Shown: positions 23,539-32,301, counted from the stretch's first letter. The stretch: DNA of 46,477 nt from JAAYKT01 sp964408955 (GCA_964408955.1 CAYPBK010000014.1:1-46477); one strand, 5' to 3'. Translations and numbers: made by a program. The notes: generated by a model from the letters alone, not told the origin.

Positions 23539-24720
23539 GTGGTTGATTTAAATCAAATAAGGTCTGTATGGGCTGAAATTAACCTGGATAACCTGGCTCA
23601 CAATATGAGAGAAATAAGGCGGCTTACAGATGAAAAGGCAATGGTTACAGCAGTTATTAAAGCTGACGGCTATGGGCATGGTGCAAAATATATAGCAGAA
23701 ACTTTAAAGGAAAACGGTGCCGACAGGTTTGCTGTGGCTTTATTGGATGAAGCTTTGGAGCTAAGAGAGTACGGGATAAAAGAACCTATTCTCGTATTAG
23801 GCTACACGCAGCCGGAGAGGGCAAAGGAGCTCATTATTAACGATATAGAACAGGCTGTTTACTCCTTTGAAGTGGCAAAAGCTATTTCAGAGGAAGCAGT
23901 TAAGCTGAATAAAACAGCAAAGGTTCACATCAAGGTGGACACAGGAATGGGACGCATCGGGTTAAGACCCGACGAAGAAGCAGTAAATATGGTAGTGAAA
24001 ATATCCAAGCTTCAAAACATTATAACAGAAGGCATTTTTACTCATTTTGCCATTGCCGATGAAGCTGATAAAGACTATACTTATAAGCAATTTGAAAAAT
24101 TCAATTGGATTATAGGGAGACTAGAGGAAGAAGGAGTAAAAACAAATATAAGGCATTGCGGCAACAGTGCCACCATAATAGATTTGCCGGAAATGCATTT
24201 GGATATGGTGAGGGCAGGTATTATACTTTATGGCTTGGCACCTTCTCCGGATGTTAAGCTGGATAAAATTGATTTGAAGCAGGTTATGTCTTTAAAAGCA
24301 CATGTGAGCCATGTTAAAGAGATTGAAAAGGATGAAAGCGTCAGCTACGGGAGAAAATTCATAGCTGAAAGAAAATCAAAAATAGCTTCATTGCCTTTGG
24401 GCTACGCCGACGGCTATACGAGAATGCTTACGGGGAAAGCAGAAGCTTTGATAAAAGGTGTAAGAGTACCTGTAGCCGGCAGAATATGCATGGATCAATG
24501 CATGATTGATGTAACAGGAATTGATGATGTAAAAGTAGGGGATGAGGTAGTTTTATTCGGAGAACAAAATGGAGCTTTCATATCCATTGATGAATTGGCT
24601 GATAAACTGGGGACAATCAACTATGAGATAGTTTGTATGATAGGAAAAAGAGTATCGAGAGTTTATACTAAAGAAGGCAAAGCAATAGATGCAATTAGCT
24701 ATATACACCCATATAAATAA
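23539..24720 (+). CDS. alr: Alanine racemase
   Basis: The 393-residue PLP enzyme interconverts L- and D-alanine for peptidoglycan. K41 in VTAVIKADGYGHGA is the cofactor lysine and Y270 in SVSYGRKF the second catalytic base. GTGMGRIG (as VDTGMGRIGLRP), FTHFAIAD and PVAGRICMDQCMIDVT are standard. The GTG at 23539 lies nine bases after AAAGGAG; the in-frame TTG at 23530 abuts that site and is rejected. It follows the GerS-like gene by 34 bases. In C. difficile the racemase in this position (Alr2) supports alanine and serine co-germinant sensing, so a germination role is possible in addition to wall synthesis. Confidence 0.95.
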   Translation: MVDLNQIRSVWAEINLDNLAHNMREIRRLTDEKAMVTAVIKADGYGHGAKYIAETLKENGADRFAVALLDEALELREYGIKEPILVLGYTQPERAKELIINDIEQAVYSFEVAKAISEEAVKLNKTAKVHIKVDTGMGRIGLRPDEEAVNMVVKISKLQNIITEGIFTHFAIADEADKDYTYKQFEKFNWIIGRLEEEGVKTNIRHCGNSATIIDLPEMHLDMVRAGIILYGLAPSPDVKLDKIDLKQVMSLKAHVSHVKEIEKDESVSYGRKFIAERKSKIASLPLGYADGYTRMLTGKAEALIKGVRVPVAGRICMDQCMIDVTGIDDVKVGDEVVLFGEQNGAFISIDELADKLGTINYEIVCMIGKRVSRVYTKEGKAIDAISYIHPYK

Positions 24721-24863
24721 TATAAAAACCTTTATCAAAGAGTTATGACGAAGAAGTAATTTGATTACGGAGCAGATATGTATCCTTAAATTTTTGTTGT
24801 AGCTTATTATATTTGATACGATTGCAGGAGTTCCAAGACTAATAATCTGTAAGCTTGTTGCGG

Positions 24864-24903
24864 GTTGCGCCAAAACTCGCTTCGCTCAAACAGTTGACGC
24901 AAC
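24864..24903 (+). repeat. Imperfect hairpin at the edge of the interspersed repeat
   Basis: Bases 24864-24873 and 24894-24903 are complementary at nine of ten positions (GTTGCGCCAA against TTGACGCAAC), with a 20-base loop containing CTCGCTTCGCTC. It overlaps the start of the repeat unit at 24899 and probably belongs to the same element. Confidence 0.6.
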
Positions 24904-24962
24904 TAATCCTCCACTGCGCTAACAGATTCTAAGCCTCTCCACAATGCAATCTTTATCAAATA
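24899..24962 (+). repeat. 64-bp interspersed repeat, copy A
   Basis: This stretch matches the reverse complement of 46414-46477 at 63 of 64 positions; the one difference is G at 24916 where the other copy implies T. Homology then decays into AT-rich sequence. It starts inside a hairpin and is not part of any gene. Confidence 0.9.
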
Positions 24963-25164
24963 ATAATAAGCAATTAGGGTCATATAGTATCTTAATGGAA
25001 ATGGCAGAATGCCAATTATTATGTATAGCATTAATGTAAATGCTGGTATATAATAGTGTATATGTGGATAGCATAAATTCATAGGATATTGGCATGGGAC
25101 GAATATTTTTCTTTTCCTCTTCATACATATTTGATAAGACAAGAGAAATACTGGAGGTGCTAGT

Positions 25165-25440
25165 GTGGCAGAAAGTAAAAGGATTGTAATAAGCATACCG
25201 GGCAACCTTTTAGAAGAAGTCGACAATATGATTTGTATTGAACAATGCAATAGAAGTGAGTTTGTGAGGAAAGCAATGAAGTTTTATTTAAACGAAGTGA
25301 AGAAAGTAAAATTTGTAGAAAATATGAAAAAAGGATATTTGGAAATGACTCAAATAAACATTACACTAGCAGAAATTGGGCTTACTGCAGACCAAGAGTC
25401 AATTTGCAATTATGAATCAAGGCTTGCGGAGCGTGAATAA
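25165..25440 (+). CDS. mazE: MazE-type antitoxin, ribbon-helix-helix (EndoAI/NdoAI family)
   Basis: The 91-residue protein starts with a ribbon-helix-helix DNA-binding domain, RIVISIPGNLLEEVDNM followed by RSEFVRKAMKFYLNE. Its C-terminal tail is acidic and would wrap the toxin. This type of antitoxin is found in Bacillus and Clostridia between alr and the MazF gene. The GTG at 25165 follows TGGAGG with seven bases spacing. It ends one base before the toxin start. By analogy, the antitoxin alone or with the toxin represses the pair's promoter. Confidence 0.9.
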   Translation: MAESKRIVISIPGNLLEEVDNMICIEQCNRSEFVRKAMKFYLNEVKKVKFVENMKKGYLEMTQINITLAEIGLTADQESICNYESRLAERE

Positions 25441-25441
25441 T

Positions 25442-25798
25442 GTGATTATAAAAAGAGGAGATATTTTTTATGCGGATTTAAGTCCCGTCGTAGGCTCGGA
25501 GCAAGGTGGAGTTAGACCGGTCCTTATTATTCAAAACGATATAGGCAACAGATATAGCCCAACTGTAATAGTGGCGGCGATTACTTCCCAGATAAACAAG
25601 GCAAAACTGCCGACTCATATAGAAATTAGCGCCGAGGAATATGGTTTAACAAAGGATTCCGTAATATTATTGGAGCAAATAAGGACTATAGATAAGAAAA
25701 GGTTAAAGGAAAAGATAGGAAACCTTACCGAAGAGCTGATGAAAAAGGTTAACAGCAGCATACAGGTGAGCTTTGGTCTTACTGATTATGGTATATAA
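25442..25798 (+). CDS. mazF: MazF/EndoA-type mRNA interferase toxin
   Basis: The 118-residue protein is very close to Bacillus EndoA: IIKRGDIFYADLSPVVGSEQGGVRPVLIIQNDIGN, then VIVAAITSQINKAKLPTH and SVILLEQIRTIDKKRL. EndoA cleaves single-stranded mRNA, with the arginine of GGVRP and the threonine-serine of AITSQ in the active site. The GTG at 25442 gives the family N-terminus and lies ten bases after GGAG; the longer frame from 25376 would overlap mazE. An intrinsic terminator follows directly. The toxin-antitoxin pair is chromosomal and syntenic with other Firmicutes, so not obviously acquired. Confidence 0.95.
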   Translation: MIIKRGDIFYADLSPVVGSEQGGVRPVLIIQNDIGNRYSPTVIVAAITSQINKAKLPTHIEISAEEYGLTKDSVILLEQIRTIDKKRLKEKIGNLTEELMKKVNSSIQVSFGLTDYGI

Positions 25799-25818
25799 AA
25801 GGGCTTAAGCCCTTTTTT
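25797..25818 (+). terminator. Intrinsic terminator after mazF
   Basis: Bases 25797-25804 pair perfectly with 25809-25816 around a TTAA loop, followed by a T-run. The symmetry with a run of A on the left makes it bidirectional in form. It closes the acpS-to-mazF block. Confidence 0.9.
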
Positions 25819-25908
25819 AAATGCTTTCCAATCTAATTTTCTATATATACAGGATTTCGTCTAAAATTGGCGAATAATAGATAAAAAGAGCTATTGGAGG
25901 CTGAGCAT

Positions 25909-26445
25909 ATGAAAAAGAATTTTAAAAAGTATAAAGTAGTTTTAATTCTTACGGTAGTATTTATAATATCAATTTTTTTATTTATTATGAGTGAAGCCGA
26001 CGGCGGGGAACCGGGGTCAGAAACAGACCCGATAGTTACTCTTAGCTATGTGGAGAAAAGAATAGAGCAGATTAAATACTATGTAGACTCAAACTTTAAG
26101 CCGGAATTGGACAGGCTTACTTTGGAATTGGAGAAAAAGGATAAATTGATTGACGAATTAAAGGATAAGGTAGACAAAGCTCTTACTTTTAAGGTTGTTG
26201 AGTTAAGCAAAGGTCAGATTTTGCTGGCTGATGAAGGTGCCGAGTTAATAATCAGATCAGGGAAATCCGTCGCCGTATACGGTGAGTTGGGAGGCCTGTC
26301 TGATATCACTTCCGCCAAGGACCTAAAGAAAGGCGAAGCTATAGAGGTGAATCATATGCTTATTGCTTCCAGAGGAGACGGTCGCGGTGTTAAAGCGGAG
26401 AGCGGTGTTTTTTTAATAATCAAAGGCGGTTATACATTGAAATAG
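25909..26445 (+). CDS. Membrane-anchored protein of unknown function with coiled coil
   Basis: The 178-residue protein starts with a lysine-rich N-terminus and one hydrophobic segment (VVLILTVVFIISIFLFIM), then a short linker, a coiled coil (about 50-90, SYVEKRIEQIKYY to ELKDKVDKA) and a C-terminal beta-rich domain with LSKGQILLADEGAELIIRSGKSVAVYG and SGVFLIIKGGY. The C-terminal part would lie outside the cell. The ATG at 25909 follows TTGGAGG by eight bases. I recall similar unnamed proteins in Clostridia but no function. It precedes the MATE exporter by 24 bases and may be co-transcribed. Confidence 0.75.
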   Translation: MKKNFKKYKVVLILTVVFIISIFLFIMSEADGGEPGSETDPIVTLSYVEKRIEQIKYYVDSNFKPELDRLTLELEKKDKLIDELKDKVDKALTFKVVELSKGQILLADEGAELIIRSGKSVAVYGELGGLSDITSAKDLKKGEAIEVNHMLIASRGDGRGVKAESGVFLIIKGGYTLK

Positions 26446-26469
26446 CATGACATAAGAGGGGGCAATCCG

Positions 26470-27822
26470 GTGAATGTACTTGAAAGAAGAGATATGATAC
26501 TCAATGGGAATCTATATGAAGTAATTATTAAGCTATCTTTGCCTATTATGATAAATAATTTAATACAAACCTTATATAATCTGGCAGATGGCTTTTGGGT
26601 CAGCAAAATAAGCTCCGTTCATTTTGCGGCAACGGCTTTTGTTTTTCCCGTTGTTTTTTTATTTATATCTCTAGGTATCGGTATTTCCATTGCGGGAATA
26701 TCTATACTATCTCAGCTTATAGGAGCGTCGGATAACGAACAAGCCAAGGAATACGCAACACAGATTACTATGACCTCCTTAATTTTATCTATAGCCTTTG
26801 GGATATTGGGATATATAATAAGCCCTTTTATAATAAAAATAATGGGTGCAACCGGTGCCTTGGCTGAGTATAGCAATATTTATTTAAAAATAACTTTTTT
26901 GGATATGCCTTTTACTTTTATGTTTTTTGTGTTTAATTCCATAATGAACGCTCAGGGTAATATGCTCACCCCTACATATCTAAGCGGAATAAGTGCGGCT
27001 CTTAATGTTATTTTAGACCCTATTTTCATTTTTACTTTTAATATGGGTATTGCGGGAGCTGCAATAGCTACTTTGATTTCTAAAGCTATCCTTGCAATCT
27101 GGGGTTTTTATATTCTGATGAGATCGACGAACTATATCAAGCCAAGATTTAAAGGCTTTAAATTCAATAAAAAAATAATTAGAAGAGTTGTAAAGATAGG
27201 ATTACCTTCTTCTATTGGACAATCAGGAGCGGCTATGGGCTTCATTGTCCTTAATAGCTTTATAGCTTCTTATGGTACGGCAACTTTGGCGGCTTTTGGT
27301 ATGGTTAATAGGATCCAGGCTCTAATCATGCAGCCTGCTATGGGCGTAGGAGAGGCTCTTACATCTATAATAGGGCAAAATATCGGTTCTAAACAAATAA
27401 AAAGAGCCAAGGAGGCTTTTGCAAAGTCCATGTGGATGACTATTGCTTTTTCTATGATAGGATTTACTCTTTTAATATGGCAAAATAGATCTATAATTAA
27501 TTTTTTTATGCAATCTAAGGATGATGCTACGGTAATATCTCAGGGAGTTACTTACCTCAAATACATATCCTTTTCCATGCCTTTAATGGGTATATTCAAC
27601 GTTATTCAAGGGTTTTTCTATGGCTCCGGTCACACTAAGTATTCAATGTCAATGGAAATCGGACGGCTATGGCTCGTCAGAATACCTATGATTCTGGCAT
27701 TTAAATACTTAACGGATATAGGTCCATCAGGGATATGGTTTTCTATGAGCTTTAGCAATCTATTGGTATGTATATACGGATATTTAATCTATAGAAAAGG
27801 ACATTGGCAAAGAAGTGTTTAA
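26470..27822 (+). CDS. MATE-family efflux transporter
   Basis: The 450-residue protein has about twelve membrane helices and two MATE halves. The first begins with LYEVIIKLSLPIMINNLIQTLYNLADGFWVSK and the second with KIIRRVVKIGLPSSIGQSGAAMGF. MATE proteins export drugs, metabolites or lipids in exchange for sodium or protons; the substrate here is not predictable. The start is the GTG at 26470, behind AAGAGGGGG. It lies between an unknown membrane-anchored protein and an acyltransferase gene. Confidence 0.92.
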   Translation: MNVLERRDMILNGNLYEVIIKLSLPIMINNLIQTLYNLADGFWVSKISSVHFAATAFVFPVVFLFISLGIGISIAGISILSQLIGASDNEQAKEYATQITMTSLILSIAFGILGYIISPFIIKIMGATGALAEYSNIYLKITFLDMPFTFMFFVFNSIMNAQGNMLTPTYLSGISAALNVILDPIFIFTFNMGIAGAAIATLISKAILAIWGFYILMRSTNYIKPRFKGFKFNKKIIRRVVKIGLPSSIGQSGAAMGFIVLNSFIASYGTATLAAFGMVNRIQALIMQPAMGVGEALTSIIGQNIGSKQIKRAKEAFAKSMWMTIAFSMIGFTLLIWQNRSIINFFMQSKDDATVISQGVTYLKYISFSMPLMGIFNVIQGFFYGSGHTKYSMSMEIGRLWLVRIPMILAFKYLTDIGPSGIWFSMSFSNLLVCIYGYLIYRKGHWQRSV

Positions 27823-27928
27823 ATTTTATACCGCGGGATATTTTTGGCTGCGTCAAAACCTATAGCATGAAATTTTTTCGAAATTCATGATATAATAAAA
27901 TATAATTATTTAGGACAGAGGTGATAGA

Positions 27929-29005
27929 TTGTCAGATTTATATGAGATTGTTGATTATTCTAATGAGTATAGCAATGATGTTATAGAGATTTTTCAGGAT
28001 GTATTTAAAAGTGATAGGGACAATGAATTTTTGGAATGGGAAAATGAGACTAATCCTTCAGGAGAATCTATCATTAAGCTTGCTTTAAAGGATAGTAGAA
28101 TCATTGGACATATATGCTTCTGGCTCTTTAAAATGAAAGTGTCGGATAAAACTGTTCTATCAGGGCAGGCCATCGATACGATGGTTCATCCTGAATATAG
28201 AGGAAAAGGTATTTTTGAAAAGCTATCCCTCTCCGGGATAGAAACAGGCTTGGGAAAAGAAATGGAGCTATGCTTTCGATTTCCTAATCACATGGCTTTA
28301 TCTGCCGCAGTGAACAAGCTGGGATTCGTAAAGGTATGCAAAATACCTCAATACTTAAAAATTATAAAAGCCGACGAAGCGTCAGGCATGCTCACGGCTA
28401 ACAGACTGTTAAAACCTGCAGTAAAAGCTGCTTTTAAAATACATAGTTTTTTTAGCAGGGCTAAGGAAATAAAAACATCGGATTATGAAATGAGAACAAT
28501 AGGCTGGTTTGATGAAAGCTTTGACGAGCTTTGGAAAAAAGAGAGAAATAATTATAAAATAGCAGTGGAAAGAAGCTCTGATTATCTAAACTGGCGATAT
28601 ATAAAGAGCCCAAGGGACTATAACTGCGTGGGCTTATACAAATCTGGCAGCTTGGTGGGTTACATCGTAACCGCTATTGAGGATAAGGTAGATAGAAAAG
28701 GTAATAATGTTAAATTAGGGCATATTGTTGATATTCTGGCTCCTAAAAAGGATGGAAAGGCATTGGAAATGCTATTGCAAGAAGCAGAAAAAGAGCTAAA
28801 GGAAAAGAATGTTTGTGCCGTATCCTGTTGGATGCTCAAACACCATCACTATATAGGAGGGTTGCTATCTGCCGGCTATTTGCAGCTGCGTTCTCCTTCT
28901 AACTTAGCAGCTTTGTCTTTAAACGAGGCAGACAAGGCCATGGGAGATATCATCTACAACAGTAAAAATTGGTATATAACCATTGGTGATTCTGATTATA
29001 TATAA
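27929..29005 (+). CDS. GNAT-family N-acetyltransferase
   Basis: The 358-residue protein carries an N-terminal GNAT domain with the acetyl-CoA motif DTMVHPEYRGKGIFEKLS, followed by about 190 residues that look like a second acyltransferase-like half (YKIAVERSSDYLNWRYIKSP). This two-half layout is found in Clostridial sugar or peptide acetyltransferases in surface-polymer loci. It starts at a TTG (27929) behind AGAGGTG with the usual spacing. The next gene is a sugar deacetylase, suggesting opposed or successive modification of a surface sugar, but the substrate is not known. Confidence 0.82.
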   Translation: MSDLYEIVDYSNEYSNDVIEIFQDVFKSDRDNEFLEWENETNPSGESIIKLALKDSRIIGHICFWLFKMKVSDKTVLSGQAIDTMVHPEYRGKGIFEKLSLSGIETGLGKEMELCFRFPNHMALSAAVNKLGFVKVCKIPQYLKIIKADEASGMLTANRLLKPAVKAAFKIHSFFSRAKEIKTSDYEMRTIGWFDESFDELWKKERNNYKIAVERSSDYLNWRYIKSPRDYNCVGLYKSGSLVGYIVTAIEDKVDRKGNNVKLGHIVDILAPKKDGKALEMLLQEAEKELKEKNVCAVSCWMLKHHHYIGGLLSAGYLQLRSPSNLAALSLNEADKAMGDIIYNSKNWYITIGDSDYI

Positions 29006-29031
29006 TGTAAACCGGGGGTGTTGATGTTGCA

Positions 29032-29976
29032 ATGAAAGAGCTTATTAAAAAATTATTGGCCCCACCAATAATTATTATCAATAAAATTATATTAGGCTTA
29101 TATCTGTACATAGTTAAAGGAAAGGCTGATGACTTAAAAAGACTGGGCTTATCTGACGAGAAAATCCTTATTCTATCACCTCATCAGGATGACGAAGTAT
29201 TAGGCTGCGGCTGTTTCATACAGAAAGGGATAGAGCAGGGAAATGAAATAAAATGTGTATTTATGACTGACGGTTCAAAAAGCTCTGAGGATATGGATAA
29301 GGAAACTTTAATAAAGAAAAGAAAAATTGAAGCCTTAAAAGTTGCCGATATATTAAAAATGGGAACTCCCGAATTCTTAGATATTACAGATGGCGAGCTG
29401 GAACATGATGACACTATGGCATCCTACAATTTGGCAAGGATAATTGCGGAGTTTCAACCCGGCGTTATCATACTGCCTTATTTTTTAGACGGGCATAAGG
29501 ACCATAGCGGTGTCAGCGGGATATTTATCAAAGCTGCATCTTTGGTTGAATATAAAGGCAAGCTTTTCGCTTATGAGATTAATTCTCCCATATCTGTTTA
29601 TGGTATTACTCATTATGCTGATTGCACCGGCTATGTGGATGGAAAAAAGGAAGCTGTAAAAATCTACGAATCCCAAACTATGTCCTTTGAGTCAATATTT
29701 TTAATGAATAAATTAAACGGGATTTTGACGGGAACCAAAGAAGGCGGGGAGCTGTTTCGGGAAATTAATTTATTTTCTTATACAAAAGCCTATGAAAGGT
29801 ATAATATAGATAATGATGTGTGGAAGAGGTTCAGGCAGATGTATAGCATCTATTTCATGATAGCTGCTTATTTTAAAGGGCTGGGTTTAAAAAAGGAAGC
29901 CGCATTATTTCAAAATGCCGGCGATAAGGATTTGAAGAGGGAGGAGGATATACAAAAAGGAGTAACAATCAATTAG
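29032..29976 (+). CDS. PIG-L / LmbE-family deacetylase
   Basis: The 314-residue protein shows the family's zinc motifs: LILSPHQDDEVLGCG near residues 45-60 and DGHKDHSGV at about 153. PIG-L enzymes remove acetyl groups from N-acetylglucosamine-containing molecules. The N-terminus holds a short hydrophobic stretch (PPIIIINKIILGLYLYIV) that may be a membrane anchor. The C-terminal 80 residues are helical. Neighbours are the acetyltransferase, a DUF4330 protein, and a polymer ligase, pointing to a role in envelope polysaccharide processing. Confidence 0.88.
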   Translation: MKELIKKLLAPPIIIINKIILGLYLYIVKGKADDLKRLGLSDEKILILSPHQDDEVLGCGCFIQKGIEQGNEIKCVFMTDGSKSSEDMDKETLIKKRKIEALKVADILKMGTPEFLDITDGELEHDDTMASYNLARIIAEFQPGVIILPYFLDGHKDHSGVSGIFIKAASLVEYKGKLFAYEINSPISVYGITHYADCTGYVDGKKEAVKIYESQTMSFESIFLMNKLNGILTGTKEGGELFREINLFSYTKAYERYNIDNDVWKRFRQMYSIYFMIAAYFKGLGLKKEAALFQNAGDKDLKREEDIQKGVTIN

Positions 29977-30005
29977 AGATGAGCTATTAATTTGGAGGTG
30001 GATAT

Positions 30006-30497
30006 ATGAAAATAATAGATGAAAAAGGCAAACTTTTTGGAATTGTAAATATCATAGATTTGTTTATCAGCTTGATGTTAATTGTACTTATAGGCTTTGG
30101 CGCTTATAAAGTATTAAAAGTAAATCCCACTGTAGTTGTTAATACGCAAAAGGTAACTATGGTTTATTTTATTCAGGAAGTAAGGGATGTAACATATAAT
30201 GCAATTGAGGTAGGAGAGACTGCCAAGGATTACGATAAGAACACCGTATATGGGAAAATAGTAAAAAAAGAAGCATTACCGGCTACTAAAATGGTAAGTA
30301 CGGCAGACGGAAAGGTTATGGAGGCTGAAATACCGGATCGTTTTGATGTGAAAATTTATATTGAAGGCGATGCCGTAGTGAGCAAAACCGGCGTTTACAT
30401 GGGAGGACAAGAGGTAAGAGTAGGATACACTGCTTCAGTGAAAGGCAGAAAATTCGGGACGAGAGGTTTTATATTTGATGTCATCATCAATGAATAG
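30006..30497 (+). CDS. DUF4330 domain membrane-anchored protein
   Basis: The 163-residue protein opens with KGKLFGIVNIIDLFISLMLIVLIGFGAYKV, a single N-terminal membrane segment, followed by a beta-rich extracytoplasmic domain (TMVYFIQEVRDVTYNAIEVGE, GGQEVRVGYTASVKGR). This is the DUF4330 pattern, common in Clostridia and Bacilli near polysaccharide genes. Function is unknown. It has GGAGG before its ATG and its stop precedes the next start by 10 bases. Confidence 0.8.
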   Translation: MKIIDEKGKLFGIVNIIDLFISLMLIVLIGFGAYKVLKVNPTVVVNTQKVTMVYFIQEVRDVTYNAIEVGETAKDYDKNTVYGKIVKKEALPATKMVSTADGKVMEAEIPDRFDVKIYIEGDAVVSKTGVYMGGQEVRVGYTASVKGRKFGTRGFIFDVIINE

Positions 30498-30507
30498 AGG
30501 TATTGCC

Positions 30508-30900
30508 ATGAAATATAAAAGCGGAATAATAAAATTTATAGCTGAAACCAGCAATAATTTAGAAAAGGCATATAGATACAGTATATTTTCAAAGCTATGC
30601 TGTAAAGCCGCAAATATATGGGATAATAGCGTATTTGGAAAAGCTATATCCGGTTTTTTTGATATGGAAGTACATAAAAACTCCTTGTTTTTTAAAGCTT
30701 TTCACACCGCGTTAGATAGTTTTACAAAAAAACTGGTAGATATGATTCCTCTTAAGGAGGCTGTAAATGACAGTAAATATATAAGAATTATAAAAAATGC
30801 TATGGGATTTAAAGTAAACAAAAAGAACTATGGAAAAGCTATATTAGATAATAGCTTCTTTATAAGCTCTATTTATAGGTTTTGGATAAGTACAGATTAG
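30508..30900 (+). CDS. Small hypothetical protein in the polysaccharide block
   Basis: The 130-residue protein is basic and mostly helical without a signal peptide or long membrane segment. No motif is recognised. Segments such as SIFSKLCCKAANIWDNSVFGKAI look amphipathic and may sit on the membrane. The ATG at 30508 follows AGAGG and is preferred to upstream in-frame codons that overlap the DUF4330 gene. It lies between DUF4330 and the polymerase gene, 11 bases ahead of the latter. Confidence 0.7.
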   Translation: MKYKSGIIKFIAETSNNLEKAYRYSIFSKLCCKAANIWDNSVFGKAISGFFDMEVHKNSLFFKAFHTALDSFTKKLVDMIPLKEAVNDSKYIRIIKNAMGFKVNKKNYGKAILDNSFFISSIYRFWISTD

Positions 30901-30911
30901 GGGGCGATTAA

Positions 30912-32162
30912 ATGGCAATAGCATTAAAATTGATTGGGGGAGTTTTTGCTTCTGCTATTATTATGAAAAGTCCTCTATGGGGATTATATGCTTTGATAAT
31001 AGCTATTCCTTTTATACCCAATGAAGCAATGCTCATGGTCACCGGCGTTGTTATATTTTCTTTTCTTATAAAAACTATTATTACCAAGGAAACAGATTTT
31101 GTCTATAGCCCATTAATAGTGCCGTTATTGGCTTTTGCAGCAGTTCAGATAATAACCACTATTATTTCAGTTTCCGTAATTTTGAGTATGCAGAATCTGA
31201 TAGTGAGCTTAGCAAGCTTAGCCTTATATTTTGTAATAATAAATACGATAAAAACAAAGGAAGAGCTGGATAGAGTGATTAAGATATTTATTATTACGGC
31301 ATTTTTCCTGTCCTGTTACGGTATAATGCAATATTTTACTCTGGGAACGACGAGTAAGGCCTGGGTTGATATGGAGTTAAATCCTGATTTAAAGACGAGA
31401 GTTGTGGGAACCTTTGGAAACCCTAATGTTTTCGCAGAGTATTTAGAACATATTCTCCCTGTAGCAATAGCTTTGGTATTCGTGTTTAAAAATTTAATTA
31501 ACAAAGCCATTGGAGCGATAATCGCGGGCACAATGTTTATATGTCTTTTGCTGACAGCATCAAGGGGCGGCTGGCTTGGCTTTGCCTCGGCTATGCTTTT
31601 GTTTGTTGTTTTAAAACTGTTTAAATACATTCCCGTTTTTTTAGCGGGAAGCGTGTTGATGATTCCTCTTGCCCCAAGAGTTGTGCTTCAAAGAATAAGC
31701 ACTATAGGGAATGTTGAGGACACTTCAAATATGTATAGGACATGGATTTGGGAAGGCACAATAAACATGATTAAGGATTTCTGGGTTACAGGGGTTGGTT
31801 ATGGATACTGGGCGTTCCGTAATACTTTTTATGAATACGGCATCAAAGGCTCTAAAGCGTGGCATAGCCATAATATGTATTTAGAAATCATGGCAGAAAT
31901 GGGCATATTTGGAGCATTGACCTTTGTATGGGTAATTTTGTCCATGTTTATACATTCCATTAAGCTTATTTTAAAGACGGAAGATAAATATTTAAGCTAT
32001 ATATCCACGGGACTTTTAGCTGGTTTTCTATCAGTTCTTGTTCACGGCATAGCAGAGCACATTCTCTATATGCCCAAGTCTGTAATAATGTTTTGGATGT
32101 TTGCCGCTTTTCTATCCTCGGCTATTATCGTAAATAAAGAAAAAAAAATTATCAATGATTAA
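30912..32162 (+). CDS. O-antigen ligase / Wzy-type polysaccharide polymerase family membrane protein
   Basis: The 416-residue protein has about ten membrane helices. A typical Wzy_C arrangement is seen: LLTASRGGWLGFASAML, then the large loop with GVGYGYW and the conserved histidine segment WHSHNMYLEIMAEMGIFG. The family joins or polymerises lipid-linked oligosaccharides outside the cytoplasmic membrane. In this neighbourhood it probably polymerises or attaches the secondary cell wall polymer. The ATG follows GGGGCG after a short gap. Confidence 0.87.
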   Translation: MAIALKLIGGVFASAIIMKSPLWGLYALIIAIPFIPNEAMLMVTGVVIFSFLIKTIITKETDFVYSPLIVPLLAFAAVQIITTIISVSVILSMQNLIVSLASLALYFVIINTIKTKEELDRVIKIFIITAFFLSCYGIMQYFTLGTTSKAWVDMELNPDLKTRVVGTFGNPNVFAEYLEHILPVAIALVFVFKNLINKAIGAIIAGTMFICLLLTASRGGWLGFASAMLLFVVLKLFKYIPVFLAGSVLMIPLAPRVVLQRISTIGNVEDTSNMYRTWIWEGTINMIKDFWVTGVGYGYWAFRNTFYEYGIKGSKAWHSHNMYLEIMAEMGIFGALTFVWVILSMFIHSIKLILKTEDKYLSYISTGLLAGFLSVLVHGIAEHILYMPKSVIMFWMFAAFLSSAIIVNKEKKIIND

Positions 32163-32211
32163 ATGTAACAAATAAGAAATATAATGGGTCTAATATAAAT
32201 GATATAATATC

Positions 32212-32270
32212 CTCAAAGGTAGAGATATAATATATCCCCGCGAGGTGGATATTATATACCCCTGGCGGTG
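32212..32270 (+). promoter_or_regulatory. Leader hairpin ahead of the phosphodiester glycosidase gene
   Basis: GGTA at 32218-32221 and TACC at 32257-32260 close a long AU-rich hairpin (GATATAATATATCC against GGATATTATATA with bulges) whose loop is CCGCGAGGT. TATAAT at 32203-32208 just upstream may be a -10 element without a recognisable -35. A role is not established, and no known riboswitch consensus was recognised. Confidence 0.4.
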
Positions 32271-32301
32271 CAAAAAAATCAAAGCATTGGAGGTAGCTTA
32301 T

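Larger units (their letters stand above)
24721..25164 (+). other. 444-base intergenic region between alr and mazE
   Basis: No credible gene is present. The middle carries an imperfect hairpin and a 64-base sequence that recurs in reverse at the window end. A TATAAT at 25049-25054 upstream of mazE could be a -10 element, but no good -35 stands 17 bases before it. No tRNA or terminator with a T-tract was found. Confidence 0.6.

Noticed and set aside
24903..25250. Minus-strand frames over the alr-mazE gap
   Set aside because: They read through the interspersed repeat and into mazE without a ribosome binding site; no domain is recognisable.
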